64,000 nucleotides of DNA from JBNJFY01 sp051747265 (GTDB lineage Bacteria > Bacteroidota > Rhodothermia > Balneolales > Balneolaceae), in contig JBNJFY010000007.1 of assembly GCA_051747265.1 (NCBI GenBank), positions 62,001-126,000 on the forward strand, given 5' to 3'. Below are positions 1 through 7,911 of this stretch, piece after piece (position 1 is the first letter of the stretch; every line of letters starts with the position of its first letter). Made by a program: the position numbers and the translations under genes. The notes beneath the pieces are model-generated. The model did not search any database. It was not told where the DNA came from and saw nothing but the letters and a program-made list of their open reading frames with translations.

Positions 1-1
1 T

Positions 2-2290
2 CCTTTTGAGGTTAACGCAAATCATGAAGTGGCCGAAACCGTAACCTTTCAGAATGATCCGGCCCCGGATACCTTTACGGCCAAAGCAATCCGACATGCC
101 ATTACTTCACCGGCCGGCGAGCTCTTGGTCTTTAACGCAGCTGGTTACCTGTGGACAAAAAAGTTGCCCAATGGCACCCCCGAACGATTGACCGAGGGAG
201 ATGCCTTGGAATTCGATCCAAGCTTTTCTAAAGACGGGGAAAAGCTGCTGTTCACCACGTGGAGTGATACCGAAAAGGGAAAGATCAAAGTAGCCGATCT
301 GAGTCGCCGGCGTGTGCGCTTTGAAACGTTGACCGAAAAACCGGGCATTTACCGTGAACCACGTTTCTCCCCGGACGGATCCATGATTGTGTTCCGCAAA
401 GAGGGCGGTAATTACCATCAGGGATTTGCCCATACCGAGAAACCTGGTATCTACACCATGACCGCCGAAGGGGATCAGGTTACCTTAGTTACCGAACGTG
501 GTCAGGACGCTCGATTTAGCGCTGATGGGAAACGCATCTTCTTTGAAGGTGGTTCCTACCTGGACAACGCATTTGTTAGCGTAGATTTGAGTGGCAACGA
601 CCAACGCACCTATTTCACCGGAAAGTACACCAACAACTTTGTGATCAGCCCGGATAATAAATGGGTGGCCTTTAATGAGCTGTTCAAAGTGTATGTGGCG
701 CCCATGCCCAAAGCCGGTCAGGATATTACGCTGAACGCCAAAACCACGGCTATTCCTGTCGCTCAAGTAGCTGAAGATGCGGGGATTAGTCTGCATTGGT
801 CAGGCGATAGCCGCAAGTTGCAGTGGACTTTAGGAGAAAAATACTACTCGGTCGGTCTGCAGCAGGCCTTTGATTTCATTGGCGGAAAAGTGGAGAGCGA
901 CTTGCCCTTGGCCACCAAAGAGGGCACTGATATTGGGCTCTCGCTGGAGCACGACAAACCGGAGGGCGCTATTGCCTTCATAGGTGGTCGAGTAATCACC
1001 ATGGAAGGGGATAAGGTCATTGACAACGGTACGGTGGTTGTAGAAGGCAATCGCATTACCGCGGTTGGAGCCAACAATCAAGTAGAAATTCCCCGCAACG
1101 CCAAAGTAGTAGATATCAGCGGTAAAACCATCATGCCGGGTATCGTGGATGTGCACGCTCATATTGGAAATTTCCGACAAGGACAAAGTCCACAGCAGCA
1201 GTGGGAATACCTGGCCAATCTGGCTTATGGTGTGACTACCGCGCACGATCCATCCTCGAACACCGAGATGATCTTCTCGCAATCGGAGATGGTAAAAGCC
1301 GGGAATATGGTGGGACCGCGTATTTTCTCCACCGGCCGGATCCTGTATGGAGCCGATGCCGAATTTAAAGCAGAAATTAACAGTTTGGATGATGCCCGAT
1401 CCGCCATCCGACGTACCAAAGCGTTTGGCGCGTTTTCGGTGAAGAGCTACAATCAACCGCGCCGCGATCAGCGTCAGCAGGTGATTCAAGCCGCCCGGGA
1501 GTTGGGTATTCTGGTGATGCCCGAAGGCGGATCCACCTTTACCCACAACATGAGCATGATTCTGGATGGGCACACCGGCATCGAGCATAATATCCCCATC
1601 TATCCGGCCTACAAAGATGTTCAAACGGTGTGGAGCAATAGCGGCACCGGATACACGCCCACGCTGGTGGTTAATTACGGTAGTATCAGCGGGGAGTACT
1701 ACTGGTATCAGAATACCAAGGTGTGGGAGAAGGAGCGACTACTCAACTTCACCCCACGCTCTATTGTAGATGCTCGTTCGCGTCACCGTAAAATGGTGCC
1801 TCAGGAAGAATACGAGATGGGGCATTTCGAAAGCGCGGCCCTAGCCAAAGAGCTGTTCCGCAAAGGGGTGACCGTCAACTTGGGCGCCCACGGACAGCTG
1901 CAGGGCCTCGGTGCGCATTGGGAGCTGTGGATGTTCGAACAAGGCGGGATGACCAATCTGGAAGCCTTGCAAGTGGCCACCATCAACGGCGCCCAATATT
2001 TAGGCATGGAGCATCATATCGGGTCTATCAAAGAGGGCAAACTGGCCGATTTGATGGTGATCGATGGTAATCCGCTGGAAGATATCCGATCAACGGAACA
2101 GGTAGAGATGACCATGGCCAATGGCCGCTTGTATGATGCCGCAACCCTCAACGAAATTGGAAATCGCTCCCAAGAACGCTTGCCCTTCTGGTGGGAGCAA
2201 CAAGACTACGACGCTGCCTTCGACTGGCACCAGCAAGTGCAAAGCAGTGGGCAACACATCCACTGTTCCTGCGGTCGCGGCCGGCAATAA
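2..2290 (+). CDS. TolB-propeller amidohydrolase, 5'-truncated by window
   Basis: The reading frame is open from base 2, so the gene begins upstream of the window. The GTG at 29 is only the first in-window start-like codon and should not be taken as the real start. Numbering from that codon, residues 1-290 carry repeated PD40/TolB propeller strands (FSKDGEKLLF, FSPDGSMIVF, FSADGKRIFF, ISPDNKWVAF). Residues 315-740 form an amidohydrolase domain with the metal motif DVHAHI (His376, His378), a possible bridging lysine in FSVKSYNQ, and the typical C-terminal KLADLMVIDGNPL. Proteins of this architecture in FCB bacteria are usually exported, about 1000-1100 residues long, and annotated as amidohydrolases or imidazolonepropionase-like enzymes of unknown substrate. 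The extreme C-terminus is histidine/cysteine-rich (HIHCSCGRG), which may bind metal. Family is clear, substrate is not. Confidence 0.9.
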   Translation, partial: PFEVNANHEVAETVTFQNDPAPDTFTAKAIRHAITSPAGELLVFNAAGYLWTKKLPNGTPERLTEGDALEFDPSFSKDGEKLLFTTWSDTEKGKIKVADLSRRRVRFETLTEKPGIYREPRFSPDGSMIVFRKEGGNYHQGFAHTEKPGIYTMTAEGDQVTLVTERGQDARFSADGKRIFFEGGSYLDNAFVSVDLSGNDQRTYFTGKYTNNFVISPDNKWVAFNELFKVYVAPMPKAGQDITLNAKTTAIPVAQVAEDAGISLHWSGDSRKLQWTLGEKYYSVGLQQAFDFIGGKVESDLPLATKEGTDIGLSLEHDKPEGAIAFIGGRVITMEGDKVIDNGTVVVEGNRITAVGANNQVEIPRNAKVVDISGKTIMPGIVDVHAHIGNFRQGQSPQQQWEYLANLAYGVTTAHDPSSNTEMIFSQSEMVKAGNMVGPRIFSTGRILYGADAEFKAEINSLDDARSAIRRTKAFGAFSVKSYNQPRRDQRQQVIQAARELGILVMPEGGSTFTHNMSMILDGHTGIEHNIPIYPAYKDVQTVWSNSGTGYTPTLVVNYGSISGEYYWYQNTKVWEKERLLNFTPRSIVDARSRHRKMVPQEEYEMGHFESAALAKELFRKGVTVNLGAHGQLQGLGAHWELWMFEQGGMTNLEALQVATINGAQYLGMEHHIGSIKEGKLADLMVIDGNPLEDIRSTEQVEMTMANGRLYDAATLNEIGNRSQERLPFWWEQQDYDAAFDWHQQVQSSGQHIHCSCGRGRQ

Positions 2291-2316
2291 TTTTTTTGTC
2301 ATCGGACATCCAAGCG

Positions 2317-2345
2317 TCCCGATTCCGACACCGTCGGAACGGGAC
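2317..2345. repeat. Strong intergenic hairpin (12-13 bp stem)
   Basis: TCCCG (2317-2321), one unpaired A, then TTCCGAC (2323-2329), loop ACC, GTCGGAA (2333-2339) and CGGGA (2340-2344). Neither strand has a T-run directly after it, so it is not a standard terminator, though it sits 27 bases after the amidohydrolase stop and could protect that mRNA's 3' end. A second perfect inverted repeat, CCCCGAT-7-ATCGGGG, lies at 2382-2402. Confidence 0.6.
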
Positions 2346-2443
2346 CTTCGATCGTCCAAAATTACAAATTCCTAGTGTGTCCCCCGATCTTGATCATCGG
2401 GGCGTCACCTCCGAGTGTCTTAGATTGTAGGTATAATGATAGA

Positions 2444-2567
2444 CGCTCTGAGGTAACGCCGAACAAGTTCGGGTTTACGCTGTGAGGTCCTATGATCTGA
2501 GTTTCTTCGGATTCGGTGAGTTTGATAAAAATTAAACCCTGCTCGATAATTCGGGCCGGGTTTTCTT
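2444..2567 (+). ncRNA. Candidate small RNA or orphan leader in the 2291-2675 gap
   Basis: The 385-base gap between the amidohydrolase and the OsmC-family gene holds no convincing ORF. It contains a TATAAT hexamer at 2432-2437, an internal hairpin CCGAA-CAAG-TTCGG at about 2459-2472, and a good intrinsic terminator at 2534-2567. If TATAAT is a -10 element the transcript would start near 2444 and be about 120 nt. No good -35 element is seen. I compared it by eye with SAM, TPP, cobalamin, glycine and SRP RNA signatures and recognised none. It could equally be the 5' leader of the cys genes with an attenuator, since OsmC starts 108 bases after the terminator. Confidence 0.3.
2534..2567 (+). terminator. 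Intrinsic terminator upstream of the osmC-cysE-cysM cluster
   Basis: AAACCC (2534-2539) pairs with GGGTTT (2558-2563) and an inner GCTCG pairs with CGGGC around loop ATAATT, followed by TTCTT. It separates the cluster from anything transcribed upstream and ends the candidate small RNA. Confidence 0.65.
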
Positions 2568-2675
2568 AGATATCAATCATCCTTAAAATTAGATCACCAA
2601 TAATTTTCAGCTTCCCAAAACGTAAGAGCGAGTAGATACGTTAGTGCATTGACTAGCAACAAATAATGAAACTTT

Positions 2676-3107
2676 ATGAAAGTACATCTACGACGAGTCA
2701 ATGAAGCGGTCCATTTTGAAGCCACCAACGATCGAGGCAATACCGTACAGATCGACGGGGCAGAAGCCATTGGCGGGCAGAACAATGGCATGCGCCCCAT
2801 GGAACTCATGCTCGCCTCGGTAGCTTCCTGCAGTGCGTTGGATCTGGTGGAAATTTTAAAGAAGCAGCGACAACCGCTCGAAGATATACAGATCGAAATC
2901 GAGGGCGAGCGTCCAGGCGGGAAAGCACCTACTCCTTTTACTGCATTTCGTATAAATTTCACACTAACTGGAGAAATTGACCAAGCCAAAGCGGCTCGAG
3001 CTGTAGAACTGTCAGTGGAGAAATACTGCTCGGCCATCGAGTCACTGGATCCGAAGATCGATATTCGATATAAATTCACCATTTTAACCCCAGAAACTTC
3101 CGACTAA
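2676..3107 (+). CDS. OsmC/Ohr-family thiol peroxidase-like protein
   Basis: A 143-residue OsmC-family protein. The family uses two redox cysteines to reduce organic hydroperoxides in the cytoplasm. Both are present here, in SVASCSALDLVEIL (near residue 50) and VEKYCSAIESL (near residue 118), on the usual helices. Length matches the YhfA/OsmC branch. The gene is followed after one base by cysE and then cysM, so it sits at the head of a cysteine-biosynthesis cluster, which suggests thiol redox protection tied to cysteine supply (inference). The ATG at 2676 begins exactly where homologues begin (KVHLRRVNEAVHF). No Shine-Dalgarno sequence is visible. Whether it is a true OsmC, an Ohr or a YhfA-type protein cannot be settled by eye. 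Confidence 0.9.
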   Translation: MKVHLRRVNEAVHFEATNDRGNTVQIDGAEAIGGQNNGMRPMELMLASVASCSALDLVEILKKQRQPLEDIQIEIEGERPGGKAPTPFTAFRINFTLTGEIDQAKAARAVELSVEKYCSAIESLDPKIDIRYKFTILTPETSD

Positions 3108-3108
3108 G

Positions 3109-3942
3109 ATGATTAACAATGATCAGTTCTATCAAACATTATTAGAGGAACACAAAGCGGCCAGTGCCTGTCCATCACCGCATTTGGTGATTGAATGGTT
3201 CGATAAACTATTGGGACTATTATTTGCTGAATTTTCCGAGCAGGAATTCAAAAGCAAAGATGAGATAGCCGCTTTTGGTGAAGGACTCAAGCACACCCTT
3301 AAAGGTTTGCTGCTGCGTAGTAAAATGAGCATTAGAGAGGATGCCGATCAGGTGGTAGATGATTTTTTTCAAGCACTTCCTGTAATCCGTCAACGTCTAT
3401 TATGGGATGTAGTAGCGATGTATGAGGGGGATCCGGCCGCCCGCAGTAACGATGAAGTGATCCGTACCTATCCAGGATTTTACGCCATAGCCGCTCATCG
3501 CTTGGCCCATCAACTGCATCACCTAAAGGTGGAGTTGATTCCTCGTATTATCTCCGAGCACGCCCACAGCAAAACCGGCATCGATATCCATCCCGGAGCC
3601 ACTATTGGGGATTATTTTTGCATCGATCACGGTACGGGCATTGTGATCGGGGAAACTACACAGATCGGTCAACACGTTAAGATCTATCAGGGGGTAACCC
3701 TGGGCGCCTTGAGTGTAAAGAAGTCTGACGCATCCACCAAGCGACATCCAACCATTGAAGATAATGTAGTTATTTATGCCGGTGCCAGTATCTTAGGTGG
3801 AAAAACGGTCATTGGTCAAAACAGTATCATCGGCGGTAATGTGTGGCTTACCGATGGAGTGCCGGCCAATTCAAAGGTGTATTACCAAGCCAAGATGAGT
3901 CACAAAGAAGGCGAACCGGATGTGATTACTTACAATTCATAG
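3109..3942 (+). CDS. cysE: Serine O-acetyltransferase
   Basis: A 277-residue serine acetyltransferase transferring acetyl from acetyl-CoA to L-serine, giving O-acetylserine for cysteine synthesis. The N-terminal helical part (1-150) includes FYAIAAHRLAHQL. The left-handed beta-helix of hexapeptide repeats (about 155-265) contains the signature DIHPGATIG, the catalytic DHGTGIVIGET and QGVTLGALS. The length and N-terminus match the EpsC/Bacteroidota type rather than the enterobacterial CysE. It starts one base after the OsmC-family stop and ends 6 bases before cysM, so the three are almost certainly cotranscribed. The next gene supplies the sulfhydrylase that uses its product. Confidence 0.95.
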   Translation: MINNDQFYQTLLEEHKAASACPSPHLVIEWFDKLLGLLFAEFSEQEFKSKDEIAAFGEGLKHTLKGLLLRSKMSIREDADQVVDDFFQALPVIRQRLLWDVVAMYEGDPAARSNDEVIRTYPGFYAIAAHRLAHQLHHLKVELIPRIISEHAHSKTGIDIHPGATIGDYFCIDHGTGIVIGETTQIGQHVKIYQGVTLGALSVKKSDASTKRHPTIEDNVVIYAGASILGGKTVIGQNSIIGGNVWLTDGVPANSKVYYQAKMSHKEGEPDVITYNS

Positions 3943-3948
3943 GATTCA

Positions 3949-4854
3949 ATGAAACGACAGGCTACCACTATGATTCTTGAAGAACTTATCGGTAATACGC
4001 CACTAATCGAACTTACTACTATACCCAGTAAACCGAATGTTACCATATTCTGTAAGCTGGAAGGACAAAACCCAGGCGGAAGTGTCAAAGATCGCGCGGC
4101 ACTGGGCATGATCAACGGTGCGCTGGAGCGTGGGGAAATACAACCCGAAGACCAATTGGTAGAGGCCACCAGTGGGAATACCGGTATTGCTCTGGCTATG
4201 ATTGCTAAATTAAAGGGGTTGCACATGACGTTAGTAATGCCCGAAGATGCTACCGCCGAGCGTGTAAAATCCATGAAAGCCTATGGAGCCGAAGTAATAC
4301 TAACACCGGCGGAAAAGACCATCGAATATTCCCGTAAGAAGGCACAGGAGATGGCAGATAGCGGGGAGTATCTCATGCTCAATCAATTTGCCAATCCGGA
4401 TAATTATGGGATACACTATCAAACCACCGGGCCGGAAATTTGGCGGGATACCAAAGGGGAAATCACTCATTTTGTTTCAGCTATGGGCACTACCGGTACC
4501 ATCATGGGGGTATCCCGTTACCTTAAAGAGCAAAATTCCGATGTACATATTATAGGTACACAGCCCACCGAAGGGTCTGATATTCCTGGAATTCGACGAT
4601 GGTCTCCCCAGTATCTGCCTGATATCTATGAACCGGAACGGGTAGATCAAATAGTAGACATCAGTGAGCAAGAAGCCACCGAAGTTACCCGTAGATTGGC
4701 CGAAGAAGAGGGTATCCTGGCGGGAATGAGCAGCGGTGGGGCCCTAGCCGCTGCATTAAAGATCGCCGATCAAATGGAACAGGGAACTATGGTGTGTATC
4801 ACCTGTGATCGGGGAGATCGGTATTTGAGTTCGGAGTTGTTTGGGGGATTATAA
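3949..4854 (+). CDS. cysM: Cysteine synthase B (O-acetylserine sulfhydrylase)
   Basis: A 301-residue PLP enzyme that converts O-acetylserine and sulfide to cysteine. The PLP lysine is in GGSVKDRAA, phosphate contacts are in TSGNTG and MGTTGT, and the C-terminal CDRGDRYLS is typical of CysM rather than CysK. A second in-frame ATG at 3970 (MILEELIGNTPL) matches the usual CysM N-terminus better than the one at 3949, so the true protein may be 294 residues. It is the last gene of the osmC-cysE-cysM run and converges on the lipoprotein gene at 4900. Confidence 0.95.
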   Translation: MKRQATTMILEELIGNTPLIELTTIPSKPNVTIFCKLEGQNPGGSVKDRAALGMINGALERGEIQPEDQLVEATSGNTGIALAMIAKLKGLHMTLVMPEDATAERVKSMKAYGAEVILTPAEKTIEYSRKKAQEMADSGEYLMLNQFANPDNYGIHYQTTGPEIWRDTKGEITHFVSAMGTTGTIMGVSRYLKEQNSDVHIIGTQPTEGSDIPGIRRWSPQYLPDIYEPERVDQIVDISEQEATEVTRRLAEEEGILAGMSSGGALAAALKIADQMEQGTMVCITCDRGDRYLSSELFGGL

Positions 4855-4899
4855 GCGAGTACGAAGGAATACATTGGAGGTGTACTGCTTGCAACGTGT

Positions 4900-5451
4900 T
4901 TATAGGAGTAGTTGATCTAATTGCATTTTATCAAATAGCTTTTCTGTGCCTATACGTGCATTTTCCGATGGACCCATGCCGGAATAAGAATCTAACTTCG
5001 CCCTCCAAACCATCTTATTTAGTAATCTACTGAACAAACGAATATCATAAACGCCACCGCGCTGGGTATCAAGATCTTGATTCATATCTTTGGCGAGGGT
5101 TTGTGTAATAAACATGATATAATCCGGACCAGCGAGCAGAATTTGTTTCTCAATCTCCATTTTCATCTGCTTCATTTTTTCCTCTTCCGATTCTAAACTC
5201 AAATCATTATCGCCGAAGGGAACCGGATTGGTGATATAGATATTGGAAGTTATACCATGTGTTGTAAACTCTTGCGCCATTTGGCTTTTCATGCTCGAAA
5301 AGAAGGGATCGGCCATAGATGAGCCGCGCATAATAACCAGTACATTGTCAATCTTTTGATCGAAATCGGGTGCTTTGTTGGTGGTCACCTCCGCACTTAC
5401 GCATCCAGATAAAAGTACGATCAGAAATAGAAATAATGATGTTTTTCGCAT
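4900..5451 (-). CDS. Lipoprotein of unknown function
   Basis: 183 residues beginning with a lipoprotein signal peptide (LFLFLIVLLSGC, lipobox cysteine near residue 17). The mature part has an alternating alpha/beta pattern (NVLVIMRGS, TSNIYITNP, DYIMFITQT) that resembles small predicted periplasmic lipoproteins seen in FCB genomes. No catalytic motif is recognised. It stands alone, converging with cysM and with its own upstream region of about 150 bases that holds a palindrome at 5541-5561. Confidence 0.75.
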   Translation of the reverse strand: MRKTSLFLFLIVLLSGCVSAEVTTNKAPDFDQKIDNVLVIMRGSSMADPFFSSMKSQMAQEFTTHGITSNIYITNPVPFGDNDLSLESEEEKMKQMKMEIEKQILLAGPDYIMFITQTLAKDMNQDLDTQRGGVYDIRLFSRLLNKMVWRAKLDSYSGMGPSENARIGTEKLFDKMQLDQLLL

Positions 5452-5540
5452 AATACATGTCAGATGGCTGAGGTTCGTGCATTTCTAGAGGTAGAGCAAT
5501 CGCCCTTTTTTAATATCCCTTTCCGAATCCCTCTAATTTT

Positions 5541-5561
5541 TTAGTGATGATTGCTCACTAA
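5541..5561. promoter_or_regulatory. Perfect palindrome upstream of the lipoprotein gene
   Basis: TTAGTGA (5541-5547), a 7-base spacer, TCACTAA (5555-5561). It lies about 90 bases upstream of the lipoprotein start (5451) and 44 bases downstream of the methyltransferase stop. No T-run follows on either strand, so a protein binding site fits better than a terminator. Function is a guess. Confidence 0.3.
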
Positions 5562-5604
5562 TTAATCGAATGTCCATTACAAAGGCAAAAGGTGGAGCTA
5601 GCTT

Positions 5605-6408
5605 TTAGCTTGCCGTTTGTAACACATAAAACGTGTACCCATAGTGTTCACTATTATGGTCAAAAAGCTTCATTTCTCGCTTCGAATCCTCAATGATCTC
5701 TTTCATCATCCCGGTGGCGGAATCCTCCAGTGTTTGGATCCGCTCCTTCAATGGATTATAGAAATGGGTCCACCAAGATTCCGCGGGTAAACGTTCTGTA
5801 AATAGAACGGTATATCCGGCTTGTTCTGCTCGTTTCCTATTTTGCTGTTCCGTTCCCATAGAAGGGTAAGCCTCGGTCCAGAATTCACGTAATTCCCCGG
5901 AAATTTCCTCGGGAGGTGTAAACCAAGTCATCTCAGAAATTACAGCTATTCCGCCATCAGCTAACAAAGGACGCCAACGTTGAAGCGCCTCCTCGAAGCC
6001 TAAAATGTAGGCCGCTCCTTCCGACCAGAGCAGGTCTATTGATCCATTAGGCCAATCCAGGGAGCCCATCTCTGCACAAAAGGGTTCCACTAAATGATCT
6101 AAACCTGCTTCTCGGGCTCGTTTAGCTAATTTATTTATAAACTTTTCGGATAAATCTACCGCCTTTATGGGGACCTCAAAATGTTTGGCTAGCTCGAGGG
6201 TTCCCGCTCCAGTACCGCACCCCAAATCAGCGATGGTGGGATTATCGGGAAGGGGAGGTAATCGATTCAGCAGTTGATGAATAAGCTCCGGATCGCCGGG
6301 CCCTTGCCGTTGTAAAGGGAGGAAAAAGTCAACTAGAGTCGCAAAATATTGGGCAGCGGGGTCCCTACTCATGATTCTAACATATTGGTTTTGAAAAATT
6401 ATTGACAT
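5605..6408 (-). CDS. Class I SAM-dependent methyltransferase
   Basis: 267 residues with the SAM-binding glycine motif DLGCGTGAGTLEL (motif I, near residue 60), an acidic ribose contact in IKAVDLSEKF and a post-motif SIDLLWSEGAAY. The C-terminal third contains aromatic residues (WTHFYNPL) common in small-molecule methyltransferases. Homologues often begin at the internal Met13 (MSRDPAAQYF), so the first 12 residues may not be translated. The neighbours do not suggest a substrate. It is a single gene, with about 150 bases before the AhpD-like operon upstream. Confidence 0.85.
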   Translation of the reverse strand: MSIIFQNQYVRIMSRDPAAQYFATLVDFFLPLQRQGPGDPELIHQLLNRLPPLPDNPTIADLGCGTGAGTLELAKHFEVPIKAVDLSEKFINKLAKRAREAGLDHLVEPFCAEMGSLDWPNGSIDLLWSEGAAYILGFEEALQRWRPLLADGGIAVISEMTWFTPPEEISGELREFWTEAYPSMGTEQQNRKRAEQAGYTVLFTERLPAESWWTHFYNPLKERIQTLEDSATGMMKEIIEDSKREMKLFDHNSEHYGYTFYVLQTAS

Positions 6409-6499
6409 ACTACTAAACGCAAGTCCAATATTAAAGTGCTATTGATACGAGCTAATTTGAAGTATGAACATGGACAGAGATGATGGGGCGTAACATAGA

Positions 6500-6534
6500 A
6501 ATAGCAAAGGATGATTTTTACACCCTTTGCTATT
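6500..6534 (-). terminator. Terminator of the AhpD-like operon
   Basis: AATAGCAAAGG (6500-6510) and CCTTTGCTATT (6524-6534) form a perfect 11-bp stem with a 13-base loop, 26 bases downstream of the small ORF stop in the minus direction. The T-tract after it on the minus strand is short (TTTCT), so it may be only a moderate terminator. Confidence 0.55.
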
Positions 6535-6560
6535 AATTAGATTTAAATTGAAAAAGGGAA

Positions 6561-6770
6561 TCAATAATTCTCAGCTTCAGCAGGTTCGTTGACCTGTTGA
6601 ACCGCTTCGTCGTAATTGGCTACCACCTGAGCCAAGTGGGCTTTCGCTTCATCGGATAATTCACCCTCCGCGCCCTCTACAACCCAGCGAGCCGCGGATA
6701 GCAGCGCAGCCATATCGTAGGAGTGCAAGGTGATCCGATATTTGGTGGGACGTAGACGATCGATCTGCAT
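6561..6770 (-). CDS. Small conserved-looking protein coupled to AhpD-like gene
   Basis: 69 residues, mostly helical, with an acidic C-terminus (NEPAEAENY), no signal peptide and no cysteines. The start codon overlaps the stop of the upstream AhpD-like gene by one base (TAATG at 6768-6772), which indicates translational coupling. A terminator follows directly. I do not recognise a family. The coupling makes it likely to be a real gene working with the AhpD-like protein, perhaps as a small partner. Confidence 0.65.
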   Translation of the reverse strand: MQIDRLRPTKYRITLHSYDMAALLSAARWVVEGAEGELSDEAKAHLAQVVANYDEAVQQVNEPAEAENY

Positions 6771-7180
6771 TAGTGGACCGCTTCTGATTTATGCTCTTTG
6801 ATGTAATCACCCATGCGATCCATTTCTTCCTCAAACAGATCGTAGTCGGTTTGTGAACCATTCAGATACACGCTCCAACCCGTCGACATTTTAGCAAAGT
6901 GAACGGCTTCCTGAATCTCATCTTGGGTAGCGCCAAACAGTTTAGCGGCTTCGGTATGGAAAAGCGTACAATACCGGCACTGGGTCTGAGAATGCAGCGC
7001 AATACCCATTAGTTCTTTGTACTTATTGGGAATATGCGTTTCTCCCAGTTCCAGATCTCTAAACAGTTGCCATTCGGATTTCAGAAATCGATCCGGAATG
7101 CGTTTAAAGAAGGTTGGAACCAACCCCAGATGATCCTTCATTTCTTGTTCAATTTGCTTTCTGCTTGCTTCTGTAGCCAT
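6770..7180 (-). CDS. AhpD/carboxymuconolactone decarboxylase-like protein
   Basis: 136 residues from the ATG at 7180 (MATEASRKQ). The frame continues upstream to a TTG at 7243, but the extra residues do not resemble the family. The CMD domain carries the redox/proton-relay motif CRYCTLFHTEA (CxxCxxxH), preceded by LMGIALHSQTQ, as in AhpD-type alkylhydroperoxidases. Such proteins are cytoplasmic and help reduce peroxides or run related thiol chemistry. It is coupled to the 69-residue gene that follows. With the OsmC-family gene this is the second candidate thiol-peroxidase function in the first 8 kb. Confidence 0.85.
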   Translation of the reverse strand: MATEASRKQIEQEMKDHLGLVPTFFKRIPDRFLKSEWQLFRDLELGETHIPNKYKELMGIALHSQTQCRYCTLFHTEAAKLFGATQDEIQEAVHFAKMSTGWSVYLNGSQTDYDLFEEEMDRMGDYIKEHKSEAVH

Positions 7181-7445
7181 AATGATCACCATTTTTTGAT
7201 TAGTGATAAGAGTTAACGCATTAGTATAAATTCGTTTTTCCACTTCTTATGTAAGCATAGTTGCCAAGTACCTATTGAAATATGAATAACTGAATTGTAG
7301 ATGGGCATGGCTTGATCAGAATATGGTCTATGTGGCACACCATACGACTTTAATTACAAGAATCATTCTACAACGCTTACGGGACCAAGTGCGTAAATTT
7401 TTGTACATGATATTTAACTAGCGCGTTAACTAATTGACATTCATC

Positions 7446-7871
7446 ATGATGAGACGATTAAATTTGATTATTACACTAGTAATCAGTGCAGTGCTGGTGA
7501 GTGCTTGTGGTAACTCGGGGGCATTTCTTGCTTCTAATACCACTGAGGTTCATCTCAAAGAAGCTAACTACAACATTGTAGCTACGAATATGAGCGGTAT
7601 GGCCGAAACCTCATACGTAATTGGGGCTAGTGTATCTTGGGGGCCTACTACGAATTCTTACGGATTAATCCCCTTGGGCGAAGCCACCACAACATCCCTC
7701 TATAAGGATGCTCAGGATGAGCTTTGGGCAAATATCCGAGAAGCGGTAGGGGATATCGAAAACCGGCAATTGGCTTTGGTCAATGTCCGATACGATGCCA
7801 GTACGGCTAATTATTTCTTCTATACTTGGGCCAAAATTACTGTTACCGCCGACGTGATTGAGTTTAGGTAA
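7446..7871 (+). CDS. Small lipoprotein, DUF6567-like
   Basis: 141 residues from the ATG at 7446 (a second ATG is at 7449; a TTG at 7434 is in frame but unlikely). The signal peptide ends in a lipobox (VLVSACGN). The mature region contains VHLKEANYNIVATNMSG and ENRQLALVNVRYD, which from memory resembles the DUF6567 lipoproteins of Bacteroidota; a domain search is needed to confirm. It is transcribed divergently from the AhpD-like operon and ends next to a heptamer-repeat tract facing ftsE. Confidence 0.7.
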   Translation: MMRRLNLIITLVISAVLVSACGNSGAFLASNTTEVHLKEANYNIVATNMSGMAETSYVIGASVSWGPTTNSYGLIPLGEATTTSLYKDAQDELWANIREAVGDIENRQLALVNVRYDASTANYFFYTWAKITVTADVIEFR

Positions 7872-7873
7872 AC

Positions 7874-7910
7874 TAGAACTCAAAAATCTGAACCCTGAGT
7901 CCTGAATCCT
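7874..7910. repeat. Heptamer repeat tract between convergent genes
   Basis: Units CTGAACC (7888-7894), CTGAGTC (7895-7901) and CTGAATC (7902-7908), with more diverged seven-base units before them. They fill the whole gap between the lipoprotein stop and the ftsE stop. Related heptamer tracts occur near 13615, 20502 and 56008. Confidence 0.55.
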
Positions 7911-7911
7911 A

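Noticed and set aside
830..1624. A 264-codon open frame on the minus strand across the first amidohydrolase
   Set aside because: It lies fully opposite a convincing enzyme domain and has no recognisable family or coding-like composition; a shadow of the real gene.
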